Source: Paraburkholderia sp. ZP32-5
GTDB lineage: Bacteria > Pseudomonadota > Gammaproteobacteria > Burkholderiales > Burkholderiaceae
Reading direction: 5' to 3'
Assembly: GCF_021390495.1 (NCBI RefSeq)
Contig: NZ_JAJEJP010000003.1
Location: 186,001-250,000 of the forward strand
DNA length: 64,000 nt
Shown: in pieces, positions 50,801-60,760 of the stretch
How positions within the stretch are numbered: position 1 is the stretch's first letter
Layout of the letters: each line of letters opens with the position of its first letter
Program-made: the position numbers and the translations under genes
The notes under the pieces: generated by a model
What the model saw: the letters and a program-made list of their open reading frames with translations, nothing else
The model's database searches: none
What the model was told of the DNA's origin: nothing

Positions 50801-53221
50801 CTCATTGTTGGAGGGATGTGTGTGCGGTCTACGGATGTGGGGCGTGAAGTTGATGGTTTCTGATCGTGGGCAAAATCCAACGGGAGGACTCGCCGCAGTG
50901 GTTCGTCTTTGCTATCAAAATTGAAGCTGACCGTGCTATTGGCCTGCTGTTCGATCACGCTCCGTAAGCGGATGGCGTCTGAATTACCTACAGCGACACT
51001 CCGGTGTCAGGGACGTGAATTCAATGCCGCCGCCGCGCTTCTGCGACCGAGACGGCAATCGACAGCGCTGAATAGGCCAAGGTGCAAACACATGTGAGCT
51101 TGGTTGCAAGTCAGCGCGCAATTGGCAGAGTCCTGTTTCTCCATGCGATGTCACACGTCGACGAATATGTTGTCGCCCTGCTTCCGTGCCAGCTCAACTA
51201 TGGAGGGCGCCAGAACATCTCGTATTGGCTTTCGGGGGAGTCGAATCGAATGTCCGACATGAGGTTGCGACAGGGACCAAGGGCTACCTCGTTTTTTGAG
51301 CCCTATCGCCAGATATCTCAATCTTCCTTCGCTAGGTAGCCTTGATCGATTTCGGTCCGGCTGCCCTAGCTGTGAGCTTTCTTTGCAGCAGAACCTGCGT
51401 GATCCGATCTCTTGCGATGCAGTGCTTATCTCTAAAGTCAGGACTGTCCTCCTACAGTTGGGCGGATCTTTGCGCTAGCGTTGGCGGGAAATTCCAGAGG
51501 CCGTAGTGAGTGATTCAATCCGCCGCGCAGGTCAAGCGAGGGGTTTCGATACCGAGGTGAAGCGAGAGTCGTCGCTTCTGCGGGCAGCCGCCGCACAGAG
51601 TCATCGCTCGTAGATGACCATCCTGCGCATTGGATCCAGCGGCAACCGCTCGCGAGCCTTCAAAAAGTGCGGGCCAGCACCTGATGCGATGAGGGCGATT
51701 CCTCGAAGAACTTTGCCTCGATGTTGTCACGCCAGACCAGCGTTCGCTGCTACCCGCGCGCGATTGTTCCTGCTACCCGGCGAGGCCATTCATGCGATGT
51801 GGTAGTTGCTGGTCCCGTCACAGCGGGTAATCGGCCAATCTACGCGCGTCGGATCAGATTCGGCGCCAAGCTGACGAACTATGAGCGTCCCTCACGTTAC
51901 CTACCCTGCCGGGCGCAATCGCCGCGCCTTCGCCGTATTCGTCGTGGTGCCGCACTGTTCGCCGGTAACGCAGGCTCCCCGATAAAAGCTTTCTCGATAT
52001 ACCGCCAAAGGAGATCTCTGTCTGGGTCGAGCAATAGTTGCCATTGCGACGAGACGAGTCCATTTGGAGAATAGCCTCACTGCATCGGCTCGATCGAACG
52101 CCGATTTCTGTCAACGATGGTGCGTCGCGATCACAGATCTGCCGTCCATTCGGTCATCTCGGGTTGGCTCGAGGCGGGGCAGTTAATAGTAAAAAGCTCC
52201 GACGAACGGCGTACCCTTGCATGCTGACGATTCAGCGACCTGAGTTCTTATCCGTCTCAGCGTCGTCAGAATCACTTGCGAGAACTGATTCACGTTCTGG
52301 TCAAACGGACTGACGTGCGTGATTCCGTACCTCGCCTCATTCAATCGGAGCGCATTGAATTGAGTGCTCCGGCGCGGTAAATCAATTCAGCCGGCCCGCT
52401 GGCACCGGCTGTGATTCCTGTCGGACGTGGCGCGGCGTATACGCCCCATCGATGTCGCTGCGCCCATTTACTCGCAGATCAACGGACGCCCTGAAGTCCT
52501 GCATCTTCAACGTGCAATGCCCCGATCTCCCTCCAACTCACATAGCGACTAACAGCACCTCGCAGTACTGGAAGACGGGAAGATCAGAAGGGCGATCAGT
52601 CTGCTCCGTCGCTCACGACGGGCCATCCAGCCATCGGCTGCTCCGAAACATTGCGACCGCAACTGATAGCACTACGACTGCTGTCGGCAATCCGAAACAG
52701 GCATGCCGTTCTTCCTTAATTCACAAGGAGCAGCACTCTAGGCCAAGACGCCCACAACTTAGCACTCGTGCTACGCATATTCCACGCCGGTTTCCACTAT
52801 CGGCGCACAATTACCCCACACATTCGCTAAATTCGGCGCACATCTTTGTGTGAAACATTCTTTCATGTAGTCGATACGATATAAGTCATTGTTTTATAAG
52901 CACTTTTATGTCAATGCGGCCATATGTTTCACGAAAAAAGGGCGCTTATGACACTAAATTGGATATCCGTGCCGCTTAGCGAGATCGACGCTGAACACAA
53001 CCATGCTTCTTCAAACAGGACGTAGCATTTACTACGTAATTTGTATTTAAAAATAATTGACTGCCCATTAGATAGTCCAACCAGCAATCCCTCGCAGAAC
53101 GCATGCCCTCGAGCGCGAACAAACCCCACCACAACACAAAGCATCCTATTGAGCGACCAACTCGTCGCCCACACGTCCATCGTCACCCAACGACCACCAC
53201 AAAACCCAAACCCTCCCACCA
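50801..53221. other. Gene-free stretch of about 2.4 kb
   Basis: No convincing gene is found; frames are short, interrupted and have no domain pattern. Base composition varies, with an AT-rich zone at 52800-53100. GTGAAACAT (52850-52858) and ATGTTTCAC (52924-52932) form a 9-bp inverted repeat 65 bp apart. It may hold decayed gene or insertion-sequence remnants, but I cannot name any. Confidence 0.5.
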
Positions 53222-55276
53222 TCACTCCACACCCACCGCCTCCGTACAAATCTCCCCACGCTGACCAATCCGTTCAATATCCTCATGCAATATCCGCCGG
53301 ATTTCGAGAATCGCCTGCGGCGTCTCCTGAACACTATGTCCCGCCACAATCACCTTCTCCGACAGCGCCCCAGCAAGATGCGCACTGCGATAGGGGACCA
53401 CGCCATCGTCTGAATCCTCGAGCGGTCCGTTCGCGCGGCGCCTCGCGATGATCGAGTGAAAGCACACGCTCGGGCTGATCGGCAACTGCGAGGTCGCGCG
53501 AATCATCGGGTCGGTCTCGCGCAACTGCTCGATGCTGTTAGGTACATGGAAGGTCGTCCCCTGCGGGTCGATGGTCGTCGCCGTCTTCATCACCTCGTCG
53601 ATCTCATTGAGAAGCGCGAGCGGCAGGCGAACCAGATTGGCAACCCAGCGGGACAAGCGGTTGCTCGCGAACGGCGTGCCCCGATGCGGCGCGGCGATAA
53701 AGATCGCGCGCTCGACCTGTGGCATCGGCGTGAAGTTCAGCAGCCGATCGAGTCGCTCATCCTCGCGATCGATATCGGTGCCTTCGGGCACATACGCATC
53801 CTTGAACACGGTCCAAAGTTCATCGCCGGAAGTCGACACGAGCAGTCTCGCCAGAACGCCGCCCATGCTGTGACCGATCAGCACCATGCCGCGCGATGCC
53901 GGCGCATGGCCGCCAGGATCGAAGTGCATGAGCGTCTGTTGCGTGATCCGCCGGATTCGCGCGAGGCTAACGAGGATCGGCACATTGGTCGGGTAATAAA
54001 CCTGCCACACCTGAAAATGCCGGCGAAGCACCTCGTCACCCTGAATATCGTTCGCGACGTTGACCCATGCCTCCGGACTGCTCGCGAGCCCGTGCAGCAT
54101 CAGGATGATCCGTCGATTCGGATCGTACGGCTGCATCATATAGATGCGCGGACTGTCGATGCCGCGTGCGCGCCCCAGCAGCGAGCGCAACGACTGACCG
54201 GCAAAGCCGGAGCGGGCGAGCCAGATGCCATAACCTGCGCTGAAGTTGGCGGAGAGCGGCACCGTCTGCCCATGCCGCTCGACACTCTCATCGCGATACG
54301 GATCGTAGACGGATAACACCACGTCGTGCGAGCTGAGGACCTGCTCGAGCGTCCCCTGACTGAACCAGAGCAGGGCGGTCACATTGGGCGAGGGCATCTC
54401 GCTGAACGGCCGCGCCATTTGCGCCGATGTGGATGCCGATGCATCGCGCGGCGATGCGCCAGCATCGGGGTACACGCTCAAACTGTCGCCGGGATGTTTA
54501 GTGGCGTTTCCATTCGCCGTGACGCGCACATCGGCGTCAGCCTGCGGCACGTTCATCACGGCGACGAGTTCGGCACCGAGGCCATCGCGCCGATAGATGC
54601 TGCGTATTCCCGCGAACGAGAGCCGCGATGCGGGGATCACCTCGCGCGGCTCACGCACGCCTTCCGGCAGCCGGACCCGGCTCAGATCGATATGAATGCT
54701 CCAGCCTGCAATGACCTTGCTGTGAGGATCGCCGTTGAGGACATCGGTATCGAGCGCGCCGTGCACGAACAGCGCACGGGCAATTTCCTGCACCGCGTAG
54801 TTGTAGTAGTCGCGAACCTGCGTCTGACGATCCTCGAATGCCCGCTCGCTGGCACTTCGTTGACCGAGGAACAGAAACGCGTACGCGAATCGCGCAGCCC
54901 TGAGCCACAAATCAAATTGCGCGTCGCTCCATTCGTTTGCGTTGGCCGGTGTGTTGTCGATGGCCATCTGCAAGGACAGTTCGGCCAGACTCGCGAGTCG
55001 CCGGTCAGTGTTGATGCCGTTGATCGTTGAGATCGTATTGATGCAATCGAGCGGTGCGCGCTGACATGTGTTCTCGTCAAGTGCGGCGACGTGCAGCGTA
55101 TCGCGCGTCGCGGCGCTCAGACGGCCGGTCGACAGAATATCGCCGCGGCGCATCGCGATGTATTGCCCTGGACCGAGCGAGCTGACCGTCACCATTGCGC
55201 AACCGGATAGCAGGCTGGTGGCGAGCACCGCGAGTGTCAGCAGACGTGACGTCCATGACGACAGTGTTCGCGTCAT
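53222..55276 (-). CDS. Large lipoprotein alpha/beta hydrolase (lipase/esterase-like)
   Basis: The 684-residue product has a lipoprotein signal (lipobox LLSGC, Cys26), then an approximately 350-residue N-terminal part without recognised domains. A C-terminal alpha/beta-hydrolase domain follows: ILMLHGLASSPEAW (391-404), the nucleophile elbow GHSMGG with Ser470, FIAAPHRGTPFAS and AGHSVQE with a likely catalytic His. The hydrolase part resembles PGAP1-like or triacylglycerol lipase folds. The ATG at 55276 is preferred to 55471 because the signal begins there. Confidence 0.82.
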   Translation of the reverse strand: MTRTLSSWTSRLLTLAVLATSLLSGCAMVTVSSLGPGQYIAMRRGDILSTGRLSAATRDTLHVAALDENTCQRAPLDCINTISTINGINTDRRLASLAELSLQMAIDNTPANANEWSDAQFDLWLRAARFAYAFLFLGQRSASERAFEDRQTQVRDYYNYAVQEIARALFVHGALDTDVLNGDPHSKVIAGWSIHIDLSRVRLPEGVREPREVIPASRLSFAGIRSIYRRDGLGAELVAVMNVPQADADVRVTANGNATKHPGDSLSVYPDAGASPRDASASTSAQMARPFSEMPSPNVTALLWFSQGTLEQVLSSHDVVLSVYDPYRDESVERHGQTVPLSANFSAGYGIWLARSGFAGQSLRSLLGRARGIDSPRIYMMQPYDPNRRIILMLHGLASSPEAWVNVANDIQGDEVLRRHFQVWQVYYPTNVPILVSLARIRRITQQTLMHFDPGGHAPASRGMVLIGHSMGGVLARLLVSTSGDELWTVFKDAYVPEGTDIDREDERLDRLLNFTPMPQVERAIFIAAPHRGTPFASNRLSRWVANLVRLPLALLNEIDEVMKTATTIDPQGTTFHVPNSIEQLRETDPMIRATSQLPISPSVCFHSIIARRRANGPLEDSDDGVVPYRSAHLAGALSEKVIVAGHSVQETPQAILEIRRILHEDIERIGQRGEICTEAVGVE

Positions 55277-56597
55277 GATGCGCAGTGCCCGCGCGGCTTG
55301 CCAGTCTGCTTCGTTGAACCCGTCCAGTCGGATGCGAACAACAGACCTATCCGTGGGATTGCACGCGTTGCGTGAACCGGCAGACGCTCGTGCCGAAATA
55401 GAAAGCGGCGTCGCACCGTTTTCAATGGACCATTCTGTAAAGTGCGAAGACTTATCAGCCGAGCCAAACATAGCTCGGTTTTGCGCGGCGCCGAGCGGAC
55501 GGTAACGCGATTAGTGGTCGTGCGGTGGACCGTTGCCATGGCTCGATTGCCGGAACAACCCGCCGATGCGCCGACATTGATGATCGCCGATGCAGACCGG
55601 CAGCAATAACGAATACTTGCGCGATAACGCGTCGCATAGTGATCGCGAAACGTTGCGTCGTATCGCTGCGTTGCGTATCGGATCAAATGACACCACCATC
55701 TGTTCGCAGAGTACTCTACGCCCGGCAATAGGCTTGTGCAAGAAACACAGCCAAAGAGCCGATACGGACTTTTGATTAGAGAAAGGCGGATTTAACATTT
55801 TCGTCCGTTCACCACCGGTGATGAATGCGGTACGGACCATTGAGCAATTGATGGTTCGCGTGTCGACCGGTCATCATGCCAGTGAGGAACTTTGAAAGCA
55901 GACAGTGACGCGAGCGTGACACGTGTCGTGCGGGCATAGATATCGCAACATGCTTGACAACGCGTTGTTTGGGAATTCAAATGCTCCTACTGAGAGCCCG
56001 ATTTACAGCATCGAAATTTCATCGTGACAATCGCAACTCCAACGGGACGCCAACCGGCACACCAACCGCCTCAACTTATTCAGTTCTAAACTAAAGCAAT
56101 TAGCCAGGTACCCTCACCTGGATTGATCTGTCAATTTCGCCGATCTTCGCCAGTGCTACGAAGCAGTTCGATAGTGAGAACAGACGTCCGATAAGCTCAG
56201 TTCCGATCATTGTCCTGTTGCTCGAACCAGCAATCTTTCCAGTAGCCTCATCGTATAGCCGTAAGCTGTTTGGGAAGTGGAAACGGACCGGCCCCGGTCT
56301 TGATGCGACGAGTCGTCATAAAAAAAGAAACAGACGCCGCGCGAGTTCCGGTAGCCATAACACGATAGATACCAATACACTGTTTTTGAACGACGGTGCG
56401 CAACGACTAGACAGATGGTGCGTGTCCCGTGCGTGACCTTGCTTTGAATGTTGTTGCGGATGCACGATGATCCACCTGCTTTTTACGGATCCCTATGAAT
56501 TCCTGAGCAGCCTGTAAAGCAAGCGTTCGCCGGATCGAGAGATGCATCGCCTGCGTGCGTACGACATGGGTTGCGCCAGTAGTCAGCCGAGAACGTC
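55277..56597. other. Gene-free stretch between lipase and RND operon
   Basis: About 1.3 kb with no convincing gene. Frames such as 56218-56436 (plus) and 55511-55840 (minus) are short and have no domain pattern. Parts (55980-56120) are AT-richer than the flanks. The promoters of the lipase and of the efflux operon should lie at the two ends. Confidence 0.5.
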
Positions 56598-57704
56598 ATG
56601 AACGCAAAACGTCCCGAGGCAGGGCCGGTTCTTCGATTAGCCGGCGTCGCATCGATCTGTTGTGTGCTTGCGCTTTCACTGTCGGCTTGTCAACGGCGGG
56701 CCGAAACCGCTAGCGGTGACACAAGGCCGGCCGTGCAGCTTACCAAGGTCGAGCCCGCCGATGCGTCGGCCATTCGTATCTTCACCGGGCGGGTCGAGCA
56801 GACCAGCATCTCACCGCTCGCGTTCGAGGTGTCGGGCCGCGTCGTGCAGATCGCGGTGCTCGAAGGGGCGTCGGTAAAACGCGGGCAACTGATCGCGCGT
56901 CTCGATGACGAGCCCTACAAGCTGCAATTGGAACGCACCAATGCACAGTATCAGCAGCTGAGCGACAACCTGAAGCGCCAGGCGGTGCTGCGCAAGGACG
57001 GCATCCTGTCGCAAGCGGCGTACGAGCAGTTGTCGGCCTCCACGGATGCCGCGCGCGCGGCGCGCGATCTGGCCAACCGGGATCTGCGCAACACACGGCT
57101 CGTCGCGCCGTTCGATGGCCGGCTCGCGCGCCGCAACATCGAGATCGAGCAGACCGTGCAGGCAGGCATGCCGGCGTTCAACTTCGAGAACATCGGCCGC
57201 GTCGATATCGGCGTCGATCTTCCGCAGAGCATCGCCGAGCGTCTGCTGGTCGACAAGACGTTGCGGGCTGAAGCATGGCTGCCCGAGCAGCCGCAGAACC
57301 GCTTCCCGCTGGTCTTCCGCGAACGGACGACGCAAACCAGTCCGACTTCATCCGGCTATCGGCTGGTTTTTTCCGTCAACGGACAACAAAGCGCGATGCT
57401 GTTCCCCGGCATGGCGCTGCGCGTGCAGATATCCGATACCGCACGCCAGGTCGCGCAGCCCGATAACGCGTACTTTGCGATTCCGATGGCCGCCGTGTCG
57501 ATCGGTGCCGATGGTCAGCGCAGTCTGTGGCGCTACGATGCCGCGTCCGGCCGCGTGCATGCGGTGCCGGTGAACGTGCGCGAAATCCGCAATGACGATG
57601 CAGTCGTCGCGGGCGCGGTGGCGGAGGGCGATCGCGTGGTGGCGGGCGGCTCACAGTTCATGAAAGAGGGGATGGCGGTCCGTCCGATGGATGCTCCTCA
57701 ATGA
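56598..57704 (+). CDS. RND efflux periplasmic adaptor (membrane fusion protein)
   Basis: The 368-residue product is a lipoprotein (lipobox LSAC, Cys31) with the MFP order: barrel-sandwich half with GRVVQIAVLEGASVKRGQLI, a coiled-coil hairpin (about 100-150) and LVAPFDGRLARRNIEIEQTV, then a beta-barrel and membrane-proximal part. It joins the inner-membrane pump to the outer-membrane channel. Its stop overlaps the pump start by ATGA (57701). The ligand range is unknown. Confidence 0.93.
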   Translation: MNAKRPEAGPVLRLAGVASICCVLALSLSACQRRAETASGDTRPAVQLTKVEPADASAIRIFTGRVEQTSISPLAFEVSGRVVQIAVLEGASVKRGQLIARLDDEPYKLQLERTNAQYQQLSDNLKRQAVLRKDGILSQAAYEQLSASTDAARAARDLANRDLRNTRLVAPFDGRLARRNIEIEQTVQAGMPAFNFENIGRVDIGVDLPQSIAERLLVDKTLRAEAWLPEQPQNRFPLVFRERTTQTSPTSSGYRLVFSVNGQQSAMLFPGMALRVQISDTARQVAQPDNAYFAIPMAAVSIGADGQRSLWRYDAASGRVHAVPVNVREIRNDDAVVAGAVAEGDRVVAGGSQFMKEGMAVRPMDAPQ

Positions 57705-60700
57705 ATCTCGCGCGCCCCCTTATTGAAAAGCCGCTGATCGCGTGGGTGCTGACACTCATCTCGTTGTTGGGTGGCATCTTCGCGTACTACAACATCGGCC
57801 GTCTGGAAGATCCGAAGTTCACGATCAAGACCGCGGTCGTCGTCACGCTTTATCCGGGTGCGAGCGCGCACGAGGTCGAGCAGGAAGTGACGGACCGGCT
57901 CGAAAGCGCGATCCAGCAGATGCCGCAGATGGAAAAGCTGACTTCGCGCTCGATGCCGGGCTACTCGGAAATCCGCGTGCAGATTCGCGACCAGTACACG
58001 TCGGCGCAATTGCCGCAGGTGTGGGACGAGTTGCGCAACTCCGTGTCCGACGCGCAAGTGCGGCTGCCTCCCGGCGCCGGCCCGACGATCGTGGCCGATC
58101 GTTTCGGCGACGTCTACGGCATGTTCTACGCGCTGACCGGCGAAGGCTACACGCAGGCACAACTCTATGACTACGCACGCGAGTTGCGCCGGCAACTGCT
58201 GCGACTCGACGACGTGTCCGACATCGTGATCGCCGGCAACCAGCAGGAACAGATTTCGGTCGACGTCGACCAGTCGCGACTGATCGCCAATAACCTGTCC
58301 ACCGACGATCTCACGCAAACCCTGTTTCTGCAGAACGAGGTGCGCCCGGCGGGTCGCGAGCGGGTCGGCGATCTGCAACTACGGATTGCGCCGACCGGCT
58401 CGCTCGATTCGCTGCAGGCCATCCGTTCGCTGCCGGTCGGCAATACACCGGGACCGCTTCTGCTGGGCGATATCGCTCAGGTGAGCCACGGCTATGCGGC
58501 GATTCCGAATCAGATCATCCGTTACAACGGTCACCCCGCGGTCACGATCGGCATTAGCGCGCGGCCTCGGGTCAACGTGGTGAGAGTCGGTGAGGAAATC
58601 AACGCGAGACTCGTCGAACTGGCACGCGATCGACCGATCGGCATGGAGCTGCATTCGCTCTACGATCAGCCGCAGGTGGTCGACGAAAGCGTGCGCGGTT
58701 TTATCTTCGACGTGCTGCTGTCCGTCGCGATCGTCGGCGTGGCGTTGGGCATCGGGCTTGGCTGGCGCGCGGGCGTGGTGCTCGGCGTCGAACTGTTCCT
58801 GTCGATTCTCGGCACGCTGCTGGTCATGTACGCGGCCGGCATCGAGCTGCAGCGTATTTCGCTCGGTGCGCTGATCATCGTGATGGGCATGCTGACCGAC
58901 AACAGCATCGTGGTGGTCGAAGGCATGCTCGTGAAAGTGCAGCGAGGGATGTCGCATCTGCAGGCGGCGACCGAGATTCTCAAACAGAGCCAGTGGGTTC
59001 TGCTCGCGTCGACCGTGGTCGGGATTCTGGCTTTCTCGGGCATCGGCCTGTCGCCGGATTCGGTCGGCGAATTCTGCGCGTCGCTATTCGCCGTCGCCGC
59101 GATCTCGCTGCTATTCAGCTGGGTGATCGCGATTGGATTGACGCCGCTGTTCGGTACTTATCTGTTTCGCGCTAACGACATCATCGACGAAGACCCATTC
59201 AAATCGAAGCTCTATCAACGCTATGGGGCCTTGCTCGAATGGGTGACCGGCAAGCGTGTGCTCGTGGTAGCGGTGCTCGTTGTGCTGACCGTGCTGGCGG
59301 GATGGGCGTTCCGCTTCGTCGAGCAGAGCTTTTTCCCGGCATCGACCACGCCGATCTTCTACGTCGACATGCGCCTGCCACGCGGCGCCGATATTCGCGC
59401 GGTCGATGAAAAGAGCCGTCAGGTCGAGCAGTTGCTGCTCAAGCACACGGGCGTGACCAACGTGCAGACCTACGTGGGCTCGGGCGCCACGCGCTTTTTC
59501 CTCGTCTACGATCCCGAGACGCGCGATCCGTCGTACGCGCAGTTCATCGTCGGCGCGAAGAACGCGGGGATCATCGACGACATGATTCCGAACATCGAAG
59601 CGGATCTGAAGAAGCGCTTCCCCGAGGAGCATTGGACAGTGACGCGCCCGAACTTTGGACCCGGTGGAGGCGCGGCGATCCAGGCGCGCTTCTCCGGTCC
59701 CGATCCGGTGGTGCTGCGCCATTTGTCGCAAGAAGCACAGGACGTGCTGAAGGCGGACGGTCGGATCATCGCGATCCGCGACGATTGGGAGAATCCGATC
59801 AGTATCGTGCGGCCGCGGTTCGACGAATCGCGCGCGCGTTCACTCGGCGTCACGCGCCGGCAGGTCAGCGACACGATGGCTTATGCGACCGAAGGTCTGA
59901 GGGCGGGCATCTATCGTGAAGGCGATCAGTTGCTGCCGATCGTGCTGCGTTCGCCCGATTACACGCGCGGCGTTGCGGGCCTGCAGGATCTCCAGGTCTT
60001 CAGCACAGGGCTGCGCCGCTACGTGCCGCTCGGCGACGTGGTCGACGGCTTCACGGTCGGCACGGAGGAAGGCCAGATTGCGCGCGAGGACCGCATCCGC
60101 ACGCTGACGGTATCGGCCAATCCGATCTACGGGCAGAACAGTGTCGACGCATTCAACCGCATCCGCCGCGGCGTCGAGTCCATCAAGCTGCCGCCCGGCT
60201 ATCGCTTCGAATGGGGTGGTGAGCACGAATCGTCGACACGCGCGCAGGAAAGCCTGTTCCGTCAGTTGCCGCTCGGCTTTATCGGCATGGCGCTGCTGGT
60301 GCTGATGATGTTTGGACGCCTGAAGCCCGCGCTCGTCGTGCTGCTGGTGGTGCCGATGTCGATTTGCGGCGTGACGCTCGGCCTGCTGACGTTCCGCGGC
60401 GCGTTCGGCTTCATGGCGCTGCTCGGTTTGCTGAGCCTGATCGGCATGCTGATCAAGAACGGCGTGGTGCTGGTCCAGGAGATCGACGATCAGATCGCCG
60501 CCGGTGTGCCGCGCATGCAGGCGGTTGCGCACGGCTCGATGAGCCGTCTGCGTCCCGTGATGTTGTCGGCTGGCACGACCGCGCTCGGGATGGCGCCTTT
60601 GTTATGGGATCCTTTCTTCAAGGATATGGCGATTACCATCATGGCCGGCCTCGCGTTTGCCACCGTGCTCACGATGGTCGCCGTGCCCGCGCTGTATGCG

Positions 60701-60760
60701 ATGCTGTTCTCGATCAAGCAAGCGGAATGGGAGCCGGGCCAACACCCGGAAGCAAAATGA
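57701..60760 (+). CDS. RND efflux pump permease (HAE-1-like) with a Thr-Asp-Asn TM4 site
   Basis: The 1019-residue product has the RND layout: 12 membrane segments and two large periplasmic loops, ending near AVPALYAMLFSIK. TM4 reads IIVMGMLTDNSIVVVEGMLV, so the relay pair that is Asp-Asp in AcrB (407/408) is Asp400-Asn401. The substitution is found, as I recall, in a recognised RND subgroup rather than as a broken gene. The N-terminus is MNLARPLIEKPLIAWVLTLI. It overlaps adaptor and channel genes by ATGA on both sides. Confidence 0.93.
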   Translation: MNLARPLIEKPLIAWVLTLISLLGGIFAYYNIGRLEDPKFTIKTAVVVTLYPGASAHEVEQEVTDRLESAIQQMPQMEKLTSRSMPGYSEIRVQIRDQYTSAQLPQVWDELRNSVSDAQVRLPPGAGPTIVADRFGDVYGMFYALTGEGYTQAQLYDYARELRRQLLRLDDVSDIVIAGNQQEQISVDVDQSRLIANNLSTDDLTQTLFLQNEVRPAGRERVGDLQLRIAPTGSLDSLQAIRSLPVGNTPGPLLLGDIAQVSHGYAAIPNQIIRYNGHPAVTIGISARPRVNVVRVGEEINARLVELARDRPIGMELHSLYDQPQVVDESVRGFIFDVLLSVAIVGVALGIGLGWRAGVVLGVELFLSILGTLLVMYAAGIELQRISLGALIIVMGMLTDNSIVVVEGMLVKVQRGMSHLQAATEILKQSQWVLLASTVVGILAFSGIGLSPDSVGEFCASLFAVAAISLLFSWVIAIGLTPLFGTYLFRANDIIDEDPFKSKLYQRYGALLEWVTGKRVLVVAVLVVLTVLAGWAFRFVEQSFFPASTTPIFYVDMRLPRGADIRAVDEKSRQVEQLLLKHTGVTNVQTYVGSGATRFFLVYDPETRDPSYAQFIVGAKNAGIIDDMIPNIEADLKKRFPEEHWTVTRPNFGPGGGAAIQARFSGPDPVVLRHLSQEAQDVLKADGRIIAIRDDWENPISIVRPRFDESRARSLGVTRRQVSDTMAYATEGLRAGIYREGDQLLPIVLRSPDYTRGVAGLQDLQVFSTGLRRYVPLGDVVDGFTVGTEEGQIAREDRIRTLTVSANPIYGQNSVDAFNRIRRGVESIKLPPGYRFEWGGEHESSTRAQESLFRQLPLGFIGMALLVLMMFGRLKPALVVLLVVPMSICGVTLGLLTFRGAFGFMALLGLLSLIGMLIKNGVVLVQEIDDQIAAGVPRMQAVAHGSMSRLRPVMLSAGTTALGMAPLLWDPFFKDMAITIMAGLAFATVLTMVAVPALYAMLFSIKQAEWEPGQHPEAK

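Noticed and set aside
50909..51730. Short frames suspected to be transposase remnants
   Set aside because: No transposase motif or terminal inverted repeats could be recognised.
52850..52932. GTGAAACAT and ATGTTTCAC resembling parS half-sites
   Set aside because: The arms are 65 bp apart and so do not form the compact TGTTTCACGTGAAACA site.
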